A stretch of DNA of 64,000 nucleotides, from positions 496,001 to 560,000 of the forward strand of contig NZ_JAKVME010000001.1 of assembly GCF_022483985.1 (NCBI RefSeq), given 5' to 3'. The notes below the pieces were generated by a model, which had not been told where the DNA came from, did not search any database, and was given only the letters and a program-made list of their open reading frames with translations. A program made the position numbers and the translations under genes. The stretch comes from Acetobacter sp. GTDB lineage: Bacteria > Pseudomonadota > Alphaproteobacteria > Acetobacterales > Acetobacteraceae. Shown here one piece after another: positions 55,452-63,504 of this stretch; the stretch's first letter is position 1; each line of letters starts with the position of its first letter.

Positions 55452-56585
55452 ATGGTGACGACAGCAGAGCAGGTCTTTTCGCAGCCGACAGCCGTGGTCC
55501 GTCAGGCTGTGCCCGAAGGGCCGCCTGTCCGCGTGCTGGTAGCTGACGATGATCCCGCAATCCGCTCGCTTGTTCGTGGCGTCTTCACCGTCAGCCCGTG
55601 CTGCTCCGGCTGCGTGGAGGCGGAAGACGCCGAGGATGTTTTCGCAGCGCTGGAGGCTTCTCCTCCGGATGTCATCCTTCTCAGATCAGCACTTGCCGGG
55701 ATGAACGGGTTGCAGGTCACGCGATCCATCATGGTCCGGCATCCGGTTCCGGTCGTCATCATGGCTGACCAGGCGGAAGAGGACATGGACCGGGCGTTTG
55801 AATGTCTCCGGTCGGGTGCACTGGATATTGTCACACGGACAGAGGCCGGGCTTTCCTTGCCGGAAACCGTTACCCGTGTCGTCAGCCTTGCACGTCAGGT
55901 CAGGGCGCTACAGAAGCGTCAGGATGTGCCGGAAGCGCGACCGGATGTGTCCGCCCTTCCGGTTCAGGCTCTTTTCCTGCTGGCGGGGACGGGGGCTCTT
56001 GGAGCGGCCCTACGTGTCTGGCAGGGTTGTGCCCCTTCTTTTTCTGTGCCGGTTGTTCTGGTGACAGCGCTTGCGCCTTCCCTGCTGCCCGGGTTCGTCC
56101 GCTGGCTCGATGACACGCTTGAAGAGGGCGCGCTACTGGCGGATTTGAACACTGGGCAGCCTCTTAAGGTCGGGCCGCTGAATGTTGTGGCGGCCTCTGC
56201 CCTGCCGCGGGTGGTGGCTTCCGGCGACAGGGGGCTCATCCTCGCCGGACTGCCAGAAGGGCCGTGGTCCGCTTCCCACGTCTCATCGGGAGAAAACGGC
56301 TTTGACGTGCTGCTCGCCTCGCTTGCCGAGGTGGCGCCAGAAGAGACTGTAAAAGAGACTGCGGCGGTTTTGCTGGGGGGGCTCCATTCTTCGGGGGCGG
56401 CCGGTCTTTCCCTTCTGAAACGTGCTAGGGGGCGTACTTTTGTGGAGTTACCGGCGCTGTGCCCTTTCGCTCAAAGCTCCTTTACCGCCGTCCGGATCGG
56501 GGCTGCGGATGTGTACGCAAATGTCAGCAGTCTCGTGGCGTTGCTCGACGGCCTCGGCGCGTCACAGGCAGAGTCCGGTGCGTAG
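55452..56585 (+). CDS. CheB-like pseudoenzyme (degenerate receiver and methylesterase)
   Basis: The 377-residue protein aligns along its whole length with CheB but lacks its working residues. Receiver (residues ~25-150): acidic pocket D32-D34 present, but the phosphoacceptor is R78 (DVILLRSALAGMNG), and the KP lysine is Arg (VTRTE). Methylesterase part (~171-370): the Ser of the Gly-Ala-Ser-Thr motif is G179 (LAGTGALG), the catalytic His is A206 (VTALAPS), and the catalytic Asp is S314 (LHSSGAAG). The surrounding framework is retained, including VPVVIMAD and SGALDIVT. It should neither accept phosphate at that Asp nor hydrolyse methyl-glutamate. It is the first gene of a three-gene operon with two histidine kinases and may be a binding or regulatory subunit. 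No CheR or MCP gene is in the window. Confidence 0.8.
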   Translation: MVTTAEQVFSQPTAVVRQAVPEGPPVRVLVADDDPAIRSLVRGVFTVSPCCSGCVEAEDAEDVFAALEASPPDVILLRSALAGMNGLQVTRSIMVRHPVPVVIMADQAEEDMDRAFECLRSGALDIVTRTEAGLSLPETVTRVVSLARQVRALQKRQDVPEARPDVSALPVQALFLLAGTGALGAALRVWQGCAPSFSVPVVLVTALAPSLLPGFVRWLDDTLEEGALLADLNTGQPLKVGPLNVVAASALPRVVASGDRGLILAGLPEGPWSASHVSSGENGFDVLLASLAEVAPEETVKETAAVLLGGLHSSGAAGLSLLKRARGRTFVELPALCPFAQSSFTAVRIGAADVYANVSSLVALLDGLGASQAESGA

Positions 56586-56587
56586 GC

Positions 56588-58381
56588 ATGAGCAATCGCA
56601 AGCCCCTCGTTCTTCTGGTTGGACAGTCTGAGACAACGGATCGGTTCTCGGCAGGACTGACCGGACATGGCTATGAGGTCAATGTTGTCGCAGACGCGGA
56701 AGCGGCGCTTGATAGTCTCGATCAGTGGCCCCCCGCCATTCTTGTTACGGAATTTTCCTTGCCCGGTATGACGGGATGCAAGATGGCGCGCCATCTCCGT
56801 CTCAACAGGCTGACACGCTCCCTGCCCATCATCATGCTGACCGATGACGAAGCCATGATGGGCGAGGCTTTCAGAGCGGGGATTGATGTCTGTGTCTCCC
56901 GCGCCGCGACACCGGCCTTTCTTGCCTTGCGTATCGAAACACTGTTGCGTGGCCTGAAAATTACCGCGCAGGCCATGATGCAGGAGCGGTTCAGACGTCC
57001 TACCGTGGCAATCGCCATGATGAGCGATGGCTGCCTGCGACACTGGCCAGCACACGCTGTTCAGGAAGAGACCTCGCCACCTGTGGTGGACCTGCTGAAA
57101 GGAGAAGGCGTGGACACGGTCCTGCTTGATCCTTCCGCCCTTTCCGGAGCGCCGGATTTCTGGCTGCCCGCCGTTGACTGCGTGGTGGTGGACCTGTCCT
57201 CTCGCACATTCGATGGGCTGGCTTTCTGCCGTCTGCTCGACAGGCAGCGTCATGCCTCGTTCGCCACCACGCTCACGCCACCGCGTCTGCTTGGCTTTGG
57301 AGGCGATGGGGAAACCGGCGCAGTCGCGGCCTACGAAGCCGGTGTTGATGATTGTGTCGGATCGTCAGTCAGTCCTGAGATTCTACTTCTTCATGTTCGC
57401 AGCCTGCTGTATCGCAAGGCCATTCTCGATGAGAGTCTGCGCAGCGAGGCTGAGCGCGCCGCACGCGATGCCGCCATGGAGGGCGCACGGGCCAAGACGG
57501 TTCTGGCGGATGCGCTGGAACAGGCCAATGACGAACTCGGCGCAGCCAACCGCAAGCTCATCGAGGCGCAGACCCGCCTTGTGCAGTCAGCGAAGATGGC
57601 GTCTCTCGGCGAACTGGTTGCCGGTATAGCCCATGAATTCAATAACCCCCTCGCTTTTGTCATCGCGCATGAGGCCACGGTTTCCCGGACGCTGGAAGGC
57701 GCATTGTCGGCGCTGGAAAAGGGAGATGTCGAAAACGTCAGGATGCTTCTTGAAAAAGGGCAGGACCGTCTTGGGGCCACTTCAATCGGTCTTGGACGCA
57801 TGCGGGATCTGGTCTCCAGCCTGAGGCGTTTTTCCAGACTGGATCAGGGAGCATTTGAAGATGTCAATCTCCCCGATGCGATCAACACTGTCCTTGCGCT
57901 GCTGTCTCCGAAACTCTCTGAAAATATCAAGGTCGATCTTTCATTCAATGCGCCGCCCGTTCTCCGGTGTCAGGTGGCGCTCGTGCATCAGGTTGTCATG
58001 AACATCATCAGCAATGCAGCCGATGCCCTGCTTTCCCTGCCGGAAGGCGACCAGAGGATTCCCCTGATCAATATCAGCACCGACCTGAGCGATGCGGAGG
58101 AGGGAGCGGCGACCCACTACGTCATTTCCATCTGCGATAACGGGCCGGGTATTTCGCCTTTCATGCGCGAGCGGGTGTTCGAGCCCTTCTTCACCACAAA
58201 GCCCGTTGGTGAAGGCACCGGCCTTGGCCTTGCTACTGCATACGGCATCGTGCAGGCTCATGGTGGGACGATCGAGGTCTCCAAATCCTCCATGGGTGGG
58301 GCCTGTTTCACGGTGGCGATCCCCTGTCTGCACCCGGATACAGCGGAAGGAACGGCTTTTCTTGTGGGAGAGTTGCCATGA
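56588..58381 (+). CDS. histidine kinase with two degenerate receiver domains
   Basis: The 597-residue soluble protein has two N-terminal receiver-like domains. The first (residues ~7-120) carries E55 in place of the phosphoacceptor (VTEFSLPGMTG) and lacks the acidic pair. The second (~138-275) keeps an Asp in VVVDLSSRTFDG but is otherwise divergent. A coiled coil (~280-335) precedes a HisKA domain with H349 in AGIAHEFNNPL and an ATPase with NIISNAADALL, CDNGPGISP and GEGTGLGLATAYG. No membrane spans are seen. It starts two bases after the CheB-like gene (ATG 56588), without a clear ribosome binding site, and overlaps the next kinase by four bases. It probably senses the state of its operon partners rather than an external ligand. 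Confidence 0.88.
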   Translation: MSNRKPLVLLVGQSETTDRFSAGLTGHGYEVNVVADAEAALDSLDQWPPAILVTEFSLPGMTGCKMARHLRLNRLTRSLPIIMLTDDEAMMGEAFRAGIDVCVSRAATPAFLALRIETLLRGLKITAQAMMQERFRRPTVAIAMMSDGCLRHWPAHAVQEETSPPVVDLLKGEGVDTVLLDPSALSGAPDFWLPAVDCVVVDLSSRTFDGLAFCRLLDRQRHASFATTLTPPRLLGFGGDGETGAVAAYEAGVDDCVGSSVSPEILLLHVRSLLYRKAILDESLRSEAERAARDAAMEGARAKTVLADALEQANDELGAANRKLIEAQTRLVQSAKMASLGELVAGIAHEFNNPLAFVIAHEATVSRTLEGALSALEKGDVENVRMLLEKGQDRLGATSIGLGRMRDLVSSLRRFSRLDQGAFEDVNLPDAINTVLALLSPKLSENIKVDLSFNAPPVLRCQVALVHQVVMNIISNAADALLSLPEGDQRIPLINISTDLSDAEEGAATHYVISICDNGPGISPFMRERVFEPFFTTKPVGEGTGLGLATAYGIVQAHGGTIEVSKSSMGGACFTVAIPCLHPDTAEGTAFLVGELP

Positions 58382-60324
58382 GCACGATACCCGGCGGCAT
58401 TCATCAGGACAGGATTCTGATCGTTGATGACGAACCGGAAATCCTGATTGCTCTCACCGATCTGCTTGATGACGAATTTGTGACCGTTCAGGCTTCCTCC
58501 GCGCAGGAAGCCCTGACGGTTCTCCGGAATCACCCCGATATTTCGGTGATCATTTCTGACCAGCGCATGCGCGACATGACGGGTGACATGTTCCTCACCG
58601 AAGCCCGCAAAAGCTCGGATGCAGGAACAATTCTCCTGACCGGCTATGCCGATCTGGATACCGTGGTATCGGCGCTCAATCGCGGAGCAATCTCTTTTTA
58701 CGCCGCAAAACCGTGGGAGGCAGGCAGCCTGCTGGCCATGGTGCGGGAAGCTGCTGCCGGTTGCCGGACGCGTCGTGAACTGACGACGGAACGGGCCCTG
58801 CTGAGGAGTCTTTTCGATAATCTTCCATTAGGACTTGCGATTACCGATACGGAAGGGCGTATCACGCGGCTGAACGCGCTGGCGGCGGAAGCGTTCGGGC
58901 GACCATTGAAGGAGTGCATCGGACAGGCGGAAACGGCCCTGCTTGGCGATGTGCCTGTAGAGACAAGAAACGTTGGCGACCTGCGGACGACTGATGAGTT
59001 CCCGGGCGTAAGGCGGACTGGTCCCGATGGCCGGGAAAGCTGGCACAGGATTTCCAGGGTTGAACTCGCGCCCCCATCGGATTCATCGCCTGTCCATCCG
59101 GTTTCGGTTCTGATCGACCAGAATGTCACCGACCTGATTGAAATGGAAAAACGGGCGCGTCAGGCTGACAAGATGCAGGCCATCGGCACACTGGCTGGCG
59201 GCATCGCGCATGATTTCAACAATCTTCTGACGGCTATTCTGGGCTCCCTTGAGCTTGTTCAGGATATGCAGCCGCCGACCGACCCCAATATCAGCCGTCT
59301 CTTCACCAACGCGATGGATGCAGCCCGTCGAGGGGCTGTGCTGACACAGAAACTGCTCGATTTCAGTCGCCCGCGTGATCTCGCCCGTCGGCCGGTGGAT
59401 GTGCCGAAACTGCTGGGGCAGATGCAGGGTCTTCTGGCGCAGAGTGTTGGTGGTGGTGGCGCGCGTGCTGTTCCGGTCCGGCTCAGACTTCCCGATGAGG
59501 AACTGCCGCAGGCCTCCACCGATCCATCGTTGCTGGAAGTCGCTCTGGTCAATCTGTGCCTCAACGCCCGTGATGCCCAGCCGAAAGGCGGCGAAATCAT
59601 CATTTCCGCTGAAGCCGTGACGCTGAGTGCGGAAGATCAACGGAAAAACACGGTGGTCGGGCGATCTGGTCGTCCCCTTCTCCCGGGCCATTATGTTGTC
59701 GTTTCCGTGGCCGATCGTGGGGTTGGCATGACGCCGGAAACACAGGCCCGTATTTTTGAGCCGTTCTTCACGACAAAATCAGTCGGTTCCGGCATCGGAC
59801 TCGGACTGCCGATGGTGTACGGTTTCGTCCAGCGCAATGGCGGCGATGTCAGGGTTTCCAGCAATCCCGGCGTCGGCACCTCGATCGAGCTCTGGCTTCC
59901 CGCCATCAGCAGGGACGGAAACCCGGGAGCCATACAGCCGGCACCAACGGAAACGCATCACAGCCACGGCAATCAGCGCAGTATCCTTGTTGTGGATGAT
60001 GATCCTGCCGTGGCCGCCGTGACTGTGGGCTTTCTTGCCAAGGCGGGGTTCAGGGTTCTGGAATGCCACAGTGGAATGAAGGCCCTCGATCTGGTTCGCT
60101 CCCGCCCGGACATTGGCCTCGTGGTCATGGATTTGCTGATGCCGGAGATGAATGGGGACGAATGCGCCCGTCGGATCGCGGTTCTGCGACCCGATCTGGC
60201 CGTGATTTTCGTGACGGGATTTGCTGACCGCGCCATCCTGCCTCCGGATGCACGTGTGCTGGCCAAACCCTTCACGCGGGAGGCGCTGCTGTCTGGTGTG
60301 GAGGATCTTATTCCGGTAAAGTAG
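58378..60324 (+). CDS. hybrid histidine kinase, REC-PAS-HisKA-HATPase-REC
   Basis: The 648-residue soluble protein has an N-terminal receiver (~12-125, D61 in VIISDQRMRDMTG), a PAS domain (~140-255, FDNLPLGLAITDTEGRI), and a kinase core with H278 in GGIAHDFNNLLTAILG and an ATPase (NLCLNARDAQP, ADRGVGMTPE, GIGLGLPMVYG). A C-terminal receiver follows (~525-640, Asp in VVMDLLMPEMNGDE). Unlike its upstream partners, both receivers keep their Asp. Its ATG overlaps the preceding kinase stop by four bases. It could be the working phosphotransfer protein of the cassette, with the CheB-like protein and the first kinase acting as regulators. No separate output regulator is encoded next to it. Confidence 0.9.
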   Translation: MSTIPGGIHQDRILIVDDEPEILIALTDLLDDEFVTVQASSAQEALTVLRNHPDISVIISDQRMRDMTGDMFLTEARKSSDAGTILLTGYADLDTVVSALNRGAISFYAAKPWEAGSLLAMVREAAAGCRTRRELTTERALLRSLFDNLPLGLAITDTEGRITRLNALAAEAFGRPLKECIGQAETALLGDVPVETRNVGDLRTTDEFPGVRRTGPDGRESWHRISRVELAPPSDSSPVHPVSVLIDQNVTDLIEMEKRARQADKMQAIGTLAGGIAHDFNNLLTAILGSLELVQDMQPPTDPNISRLFTNAMDAARRGAVLTQKLLDFSRPRDLARRPVDVPKLLGQMQGLLAQSVGGGGARAVPVRLRLPDEELPQASTDPSLLEVALVNLCLNARDAQPKGGEIIISAEAVTLSAEDQRKNTVVGRSGRPLLPGHYVVVSVADRGVGMTPETQARIFEPFFTTKSVGSGIGLGLPMVYGFVQRNGGDVRVSSNPGVGTSIELWLPAISRDGNPGAIQPAPTETHHSHGNQRSILVVDDDPAVAAVTVGFLAKAGFRVLECHSGMKALDLVRSRPDIGLVVMDLLMPEMNGDECARRIAVLRPDLAVIFVTGFADRAILPPDARVLAKPFTREALLSGVEDLIPVK

Positions 60325-60659
60325 GAGGCTGCTTTGGGGGGCAACGGAATGTCTGGTTTCGGTTAGAAAGTCTTATAAAGCGGGCGTCTCCGCCAATCTC
60401 GATGCAGCTCACCGGGTCGAAACGAAAATGCCCTGCATCGACTACTCAGGCAACGTCTGAAGGTACGGGACTTCGAGCGTTAGACTACAGAAATTGACGT
60501 CCGTGTCGCCATATTTACTTGCTTCACGGCGCTGGTAAGTCCAATCACATGTCCTGTCCTAAAAACCTCAAAAAGCAGAGCACGTCCATCTACCATTTGT
60601 GCAATAGACTTCTAAAGTAAGCATGAATGACCACCAACCGAAGGATAAGGAAAGAGCGA
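60325..60659. other. intergenic region before the AT-rich two-gene module
   Basis: No gene recognised. A short open stretch on the plus strand (about 60370-60460, ending TGA) could be the tail of a lost gene but matches nothing I know. Composition shifts from GC-rich to AT-rich across this interval, which suggests the edge of an insertion. I see no direct repeats or tRNA that would mark an attachment site. Confidence 0.35.
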
Positions 60660-60908
60660 ATGGTCATATTGAACATTGAACCGATTATTACGAAATCTTC
60701 GGGTGGATGGCCTGTAAAAATTACAGGAATCGCTCCGTGCGAGTCTGATTTCATCATAGGCATTATTGACACACCGGCCATGGGTTCCATCAACGGGAGA
60801 TGGAATGATGTTGGACTGCGCTCGGGTGGAAACATGCCAGATGATAGTCTCGATATTACAGACCCGGAAATAATGAATCTTATCCACATAGCCTCAAAAT
60901 TGAAGTGA
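60660..60908 (+). CDS. small protein upstream of PIN-like gene
   Basis: I do not recognise this 82-residue protein. It begins MVILNIEPIITKSSGGWPVKI and looks beta-rich, with no signal peptide or membrane span; SDFIIGIIDTPAMGSING and SGGNMPDDSLDITDPE look like exposed loops. ATG 60660 follows AAGGAAAGAGCGA; the frame is open to 60627. It overlaps the following gene by four bases if that gene starts at GTG 60905. Small first gene plus larger PIN-like second gene is a layout seen in toxin-antitoxin pairs, but antitoxins often carry a DNA-binding motif, and none is visible here. Confidence 0.55.
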   Translation: MVILNIEPIITKSSGGWPVKITGIAPCESDFIIGIIDTPAMGSINGRWNDVGLRSGGNMPDDSLDITDPEIMNLIHIASKLK

Positions 60909-61762
60909 CGGATAGGATAGAGAATATGATTGTTGACAACAAAATGACACTTTCTGAATTTCAAGTGCGCGCACTATTATCGTCTGGGCAAGGGCCGAAG
61001 CACTTCAAAAGGACTCGAGTATTTAGGCCGAAAACAGTCGTTTACTTCGACCAAAATGTATTTTCTGATTTAAATGATGATGAGATCGCCTTTTGTAAAA
61101 AAAATCGTAAGACCAAATTTGCTTATAGTCCCGCCCATGCGGAAGAAATGTTCAGAATGCAACAAAGCGACAAAAAAGATCGAATTATAAGCATAATATC
61201 TCATCTTACAAATGGATTATCTATACAACCGAAAAGCGGACAGGAGCCAATGAGATTTTTCAAAGAAGAACTGGGCTGCGTTATTGATAGGTGCAAATCC
61301 GATAGAGATGCTACCGGCGTCGTCGAACAAATTAAAATAGCAAACATAGATTCAAATAAGAATCCAGATTCAGAGGAGATAAAGGAGGTAAATAATAGAC
61401 TTTCTAATGTATTAATGGATTTAACTGATGAAGAATTTTCTAAGCTTATTCAGGAAAGCAAGAGTCACTCTCCATCACCGCACAAAGAAGATTTTTCTAA
61501 ATTCAGAGATTTTGAGAGCATAAATCATTGTTTCTATACTCTTCACAACATACTAGACGTAATGAATTTCAAAGTTGATAGGGGCGAGCGCGCAAAGAGA
61601 AGTGCCTTGTATGATATAGAACACACAAAATACGCATCAGCATGCGATATATTTGTTACAGAAGACAAGCGGCTTCTTTCACGGGCAAAAATTATTTTCG
61701 AGTTCATGGGAATAAAAACGCTGGTCGGAACAAAAGAGCAATTTTTTTCCGGAGCAATGTAG
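60905..61762 (+). CDS. PIN-like domain protein, putative nuclease
   Basis: The 285-residue protein has acidic positions placed as in PIN-domain ribonucleases: D49 at the end of the first strand (TVVYFDQNVFSDL), E80/E81 in SPAHAEEMFRM, D237 in YDIEHTKYASACD, D248 in the same stretch and D254 in FVTEDKRLL. The CDIFVTEDKRLLSRA pattern is typical of PIN proteins, which cleave RNA. The middle part (~100-200) is Lys/Glu/Ser-rich and does not resemble a known family. The gene starts with GTG 60905 (overlap GTGA) or ATG 60926 after AGGATAGAG. AT-rich composition unlike its neighbours points to transfer. It may be a toxin or defence effector; this is not shown by the sequence alone. Confidence 0.6.
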   Translation: MTDRIENMIVDNKMTLSEFQVRALLSSGQGPKHFKRTRVFRPKTVVYFDQNVFSDLNDDEIAFCKKNRKTKFAYSPAHAEEMFRMQQSDKKDRIISIISHLTNGLSIQPKSGQEPMRFFKEELGCVIDRCKSDRDATGVVEQIKIANIDSNKNPDSEEIKEVNNRLSNVLMDLTDEEFSKLIQESKSHSPSPHKEDFSKFRDFESINHCFYTLHNILDVMNFKVDRGERAKRSALYDIEHTKYASACDIFVTEDKRLLSRAKIIFEFMGIKTLVGTKEQFFSGAM

Positions 61763-61896
61763 CGGCGAGAGAACCGCGCAGATTTTTATTTTGGGGTTTA
61801 TGTCTGCTTTACGAAAAGCCGAATACTTACTTAAGCGTCCAGAATGAGGGCGTAAGCAGTCACGCACTCCAATAAATCAAGCCTACAAAACACCCC

Positions 61897-61931
61897 CCTC
61901 TGCCTGAACACCAACAACATTCAGGCAGAGG
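61897..61931 (-). terminator. terminator of der
   Basis: CCTCTGCCTGAA (61897-61908) pairs perfectly with TTCAGGCAGAGG (61920-61931) with an 11-base loop. On the minus strand it begins 13 bases past the der stop and is followed by a G-rich run and TTTT. Confidence 0.75.
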
Positions 61932-61944
61932 AAGCAAGACAGCC

Positions 61945-63504
61945 TCAATCCCGCTCGTCCGCGTAAGGGTTTTTCGTGCCTCGTAGTTGCAGCCGGATGG
62001 GCACGCCGGTCAGACCGAAGGTCTCACGCAGGCCATTTACCAGATAGCGCTTGTAATCATCCGGCAGTTGCTCGGCACGGGTGCCGAATACCAGAAAGGT
62101 CGGGGGGCGGCTTTTGACCTGCGTGATGTAGCGCAGCTTCAGGCGTCTGCCCTGAACCAGCGGTGGCGCATGACGCTCCAGCATCATGTCGAACCAGCGG
62201 TTCAGTTCGCCGGTCGGAACGCGACTGTTCCAGATTTCGGCGGTATGGCGGACTGCGGGGAGCAGTTTCTGCACACCCGCACCGGTCTTGCCGGAGAAGG
62301 AAACGACTTCGATTCCCTTCATCTGGGCCAGAGAGGTCTGGATACGGTCGTAAATCGCCTGACGCGTGGCAGTGCGATCTTCCACCGCGTCCCATTTGTT
62401 CAGCGCCACAACACAGGCCCGGCCTTCACGCTCGATCAGACGGGCAATCTGGAGATCCTGCTCGTGCAGTCCAAGCGTGGCGTCGATGACCAGAACGACG
62501 ACCTCGGCGCGTTTGAGCGCCTCGATCGTTGCGGAGGTGGACATCTTCTCCAGATGTTCTTCAACGCGTGCCTTTTTCCGCAGGCCCGCCGTATCGACAA
62601 TCTGCACTTCGCCATGGTCATCACGCAGCAGGACGGCAATCGAGTCACGGGTCAGACCGGGTTCAGGCCCGGTGATCATGCGTTCCTCGCCGAGAAGGCG
62701 GTTCATCAGCGTCGATTTGCCGGCGTTCGGACGCCCGACAAAGGCGATTTTCAGAATGCCCGGCTCTTCGGTCTCGTCCTCGATGAAAACGGCTTCTTCG
62801 CCGAGTTCTTCAGGCACTTCGTCAATTTCGCCGGTCAGCGCGGCAAAGCTGACCGTCTCTTCGACCGGTGCCTTGGGTTTGGGTTTCTTTTTGACAGGCT
62901 TTTCTTCAGCGATAGGCGGCAGGATGCTCTGCGGCAGGGCGTCAACGATCTCACTCATCAGATCGGAAATACCCTCGCCATGCTCGGCGGAAATGCCGAT
63001 TGGCGTACCCAGCCCCAGAGAAAAAGCTTCCATCGCGGAAGCCGCGCCTGCGCGCCCTTCGGCCTTGTTGGCGACCAGCAGGACCTTGCGGTTCTGACGG
63101 CGCAGCCATGTGGCGAAATGCTGGTCGGCAGGGGTAATTCCGGCACGGGCGTCAATGCAGAACAGGATAAGGTCGGCCTGCTGCACGGCCAGCGCTGAGG
63201 AGTTCTGCATCCGTCCGAACAGTGAGTCCGGAGCCGCTGCTTCCAGTCCCGCCGTGTCGATCAGACGGATCGTGCGACCGCGCATCAGCGCCTCGCCTTC
63301 CTTGCGGTCACGTGTGACGCCGGGGAAGTCCGCGACCAGCGCGTTCCGTCGTCCGGTCAGGCGGTTATACAGGGTGGATTTGCCGACATTCGGACGTCCG
63401 GCGATCACCACTGTCGGCAGGCCGGAAGCGGGCAGGGGAGCTTCCGGTCTCAGAAGCTGCTTCTGTCCGCGCTTTCCGGACTTTGTGCGTGGACGATCAG
63501 CCAT
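61945..63504 (-). CDS. der: ribosome biogenesis GTPase Der (EngA)
   Basis: The 519-residue protein has two tandem TrmE-Era-type GTPase domains. The first (~28-190) has P-loop GRPNVGKSTLYNRL, DFPGVTRD and a DTAG switch, with NKAE in place of NKxD. The second (~253-425) has GRPNAGKSTLMNRL, GLTRDS, DTAGLRKKARVEE and NKWD. A C-terminal KH-like domain (~430-510) follows. A long acidic and Lys/Pro-rich linker (about 45 residues, PVKKKPKPKAP then many Glu) joins the two G domains and makes the protein longer than average. It acts in 50S subunit assembly. Its start overlaps the end of the bamB-like gene by eight bases. Confidence 0.96.
   Translation of the reverse strand: MADRPRTKSGKRGQKQLLRPEAPLPASGLPTVVIAGRPNVGKSTLYNRLTGRRNALVADFPGVTRDRKEGEALMRGRTIRLIDTAGLEAAAPDSLFGRMQNSSALAVQQADLILFCIDARAGITPADQHFATWLRRQNRKVLLVANKAEGRAGAASAMEAFSLGLGTPIGISAEHGEGISDLMSEIVDALPQSILPPIAEEKPVKKKPKPKAPVEETVSFAALTGEIDEVPEELGEEAVFIEDETEEPGILKIAFVGRPNAGKSTLMNRLLGEERMITGPEPGLTRDSIAVLLRDDHGEVQIVDTAGLRKKARVEEHLEKMSTSATIEALKRAEVVVLVIDATLGLHEQDLQIARLIEREGRACVVALNKWDAVEDRTATRQAIYDRIQTSLAQMKGIEVVSFSGKTGAGVQKLLPAVRHTAEIWNSRVPTGELNRWFDMMLERHAPPLVQGRRLKLRYITQVKSRPPTFLVFGTRAEQLPDDYKRYLVNGLRETFGLTGVPIRLQLRGTKNPYADERD

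Noticed and set aside
60370..60460. Possible transposase or gene remnant before the AT-rich module
   Set aside because: Only about 30 codons are open and no match to a known family or terminal inverted repeat could be seen.
60590..60964. Minus-strand frame opposite the small AT-rich gene
   Set aside because: It overlaps both genes of the module in antisense, and the plus-strand frames have better ribosome binding sites and tight coupling.
61987..63198. 403-codon plus-strand frame across der
   Set aside because: Antisense shadow of der; the der frame has two complete GTPase domains.
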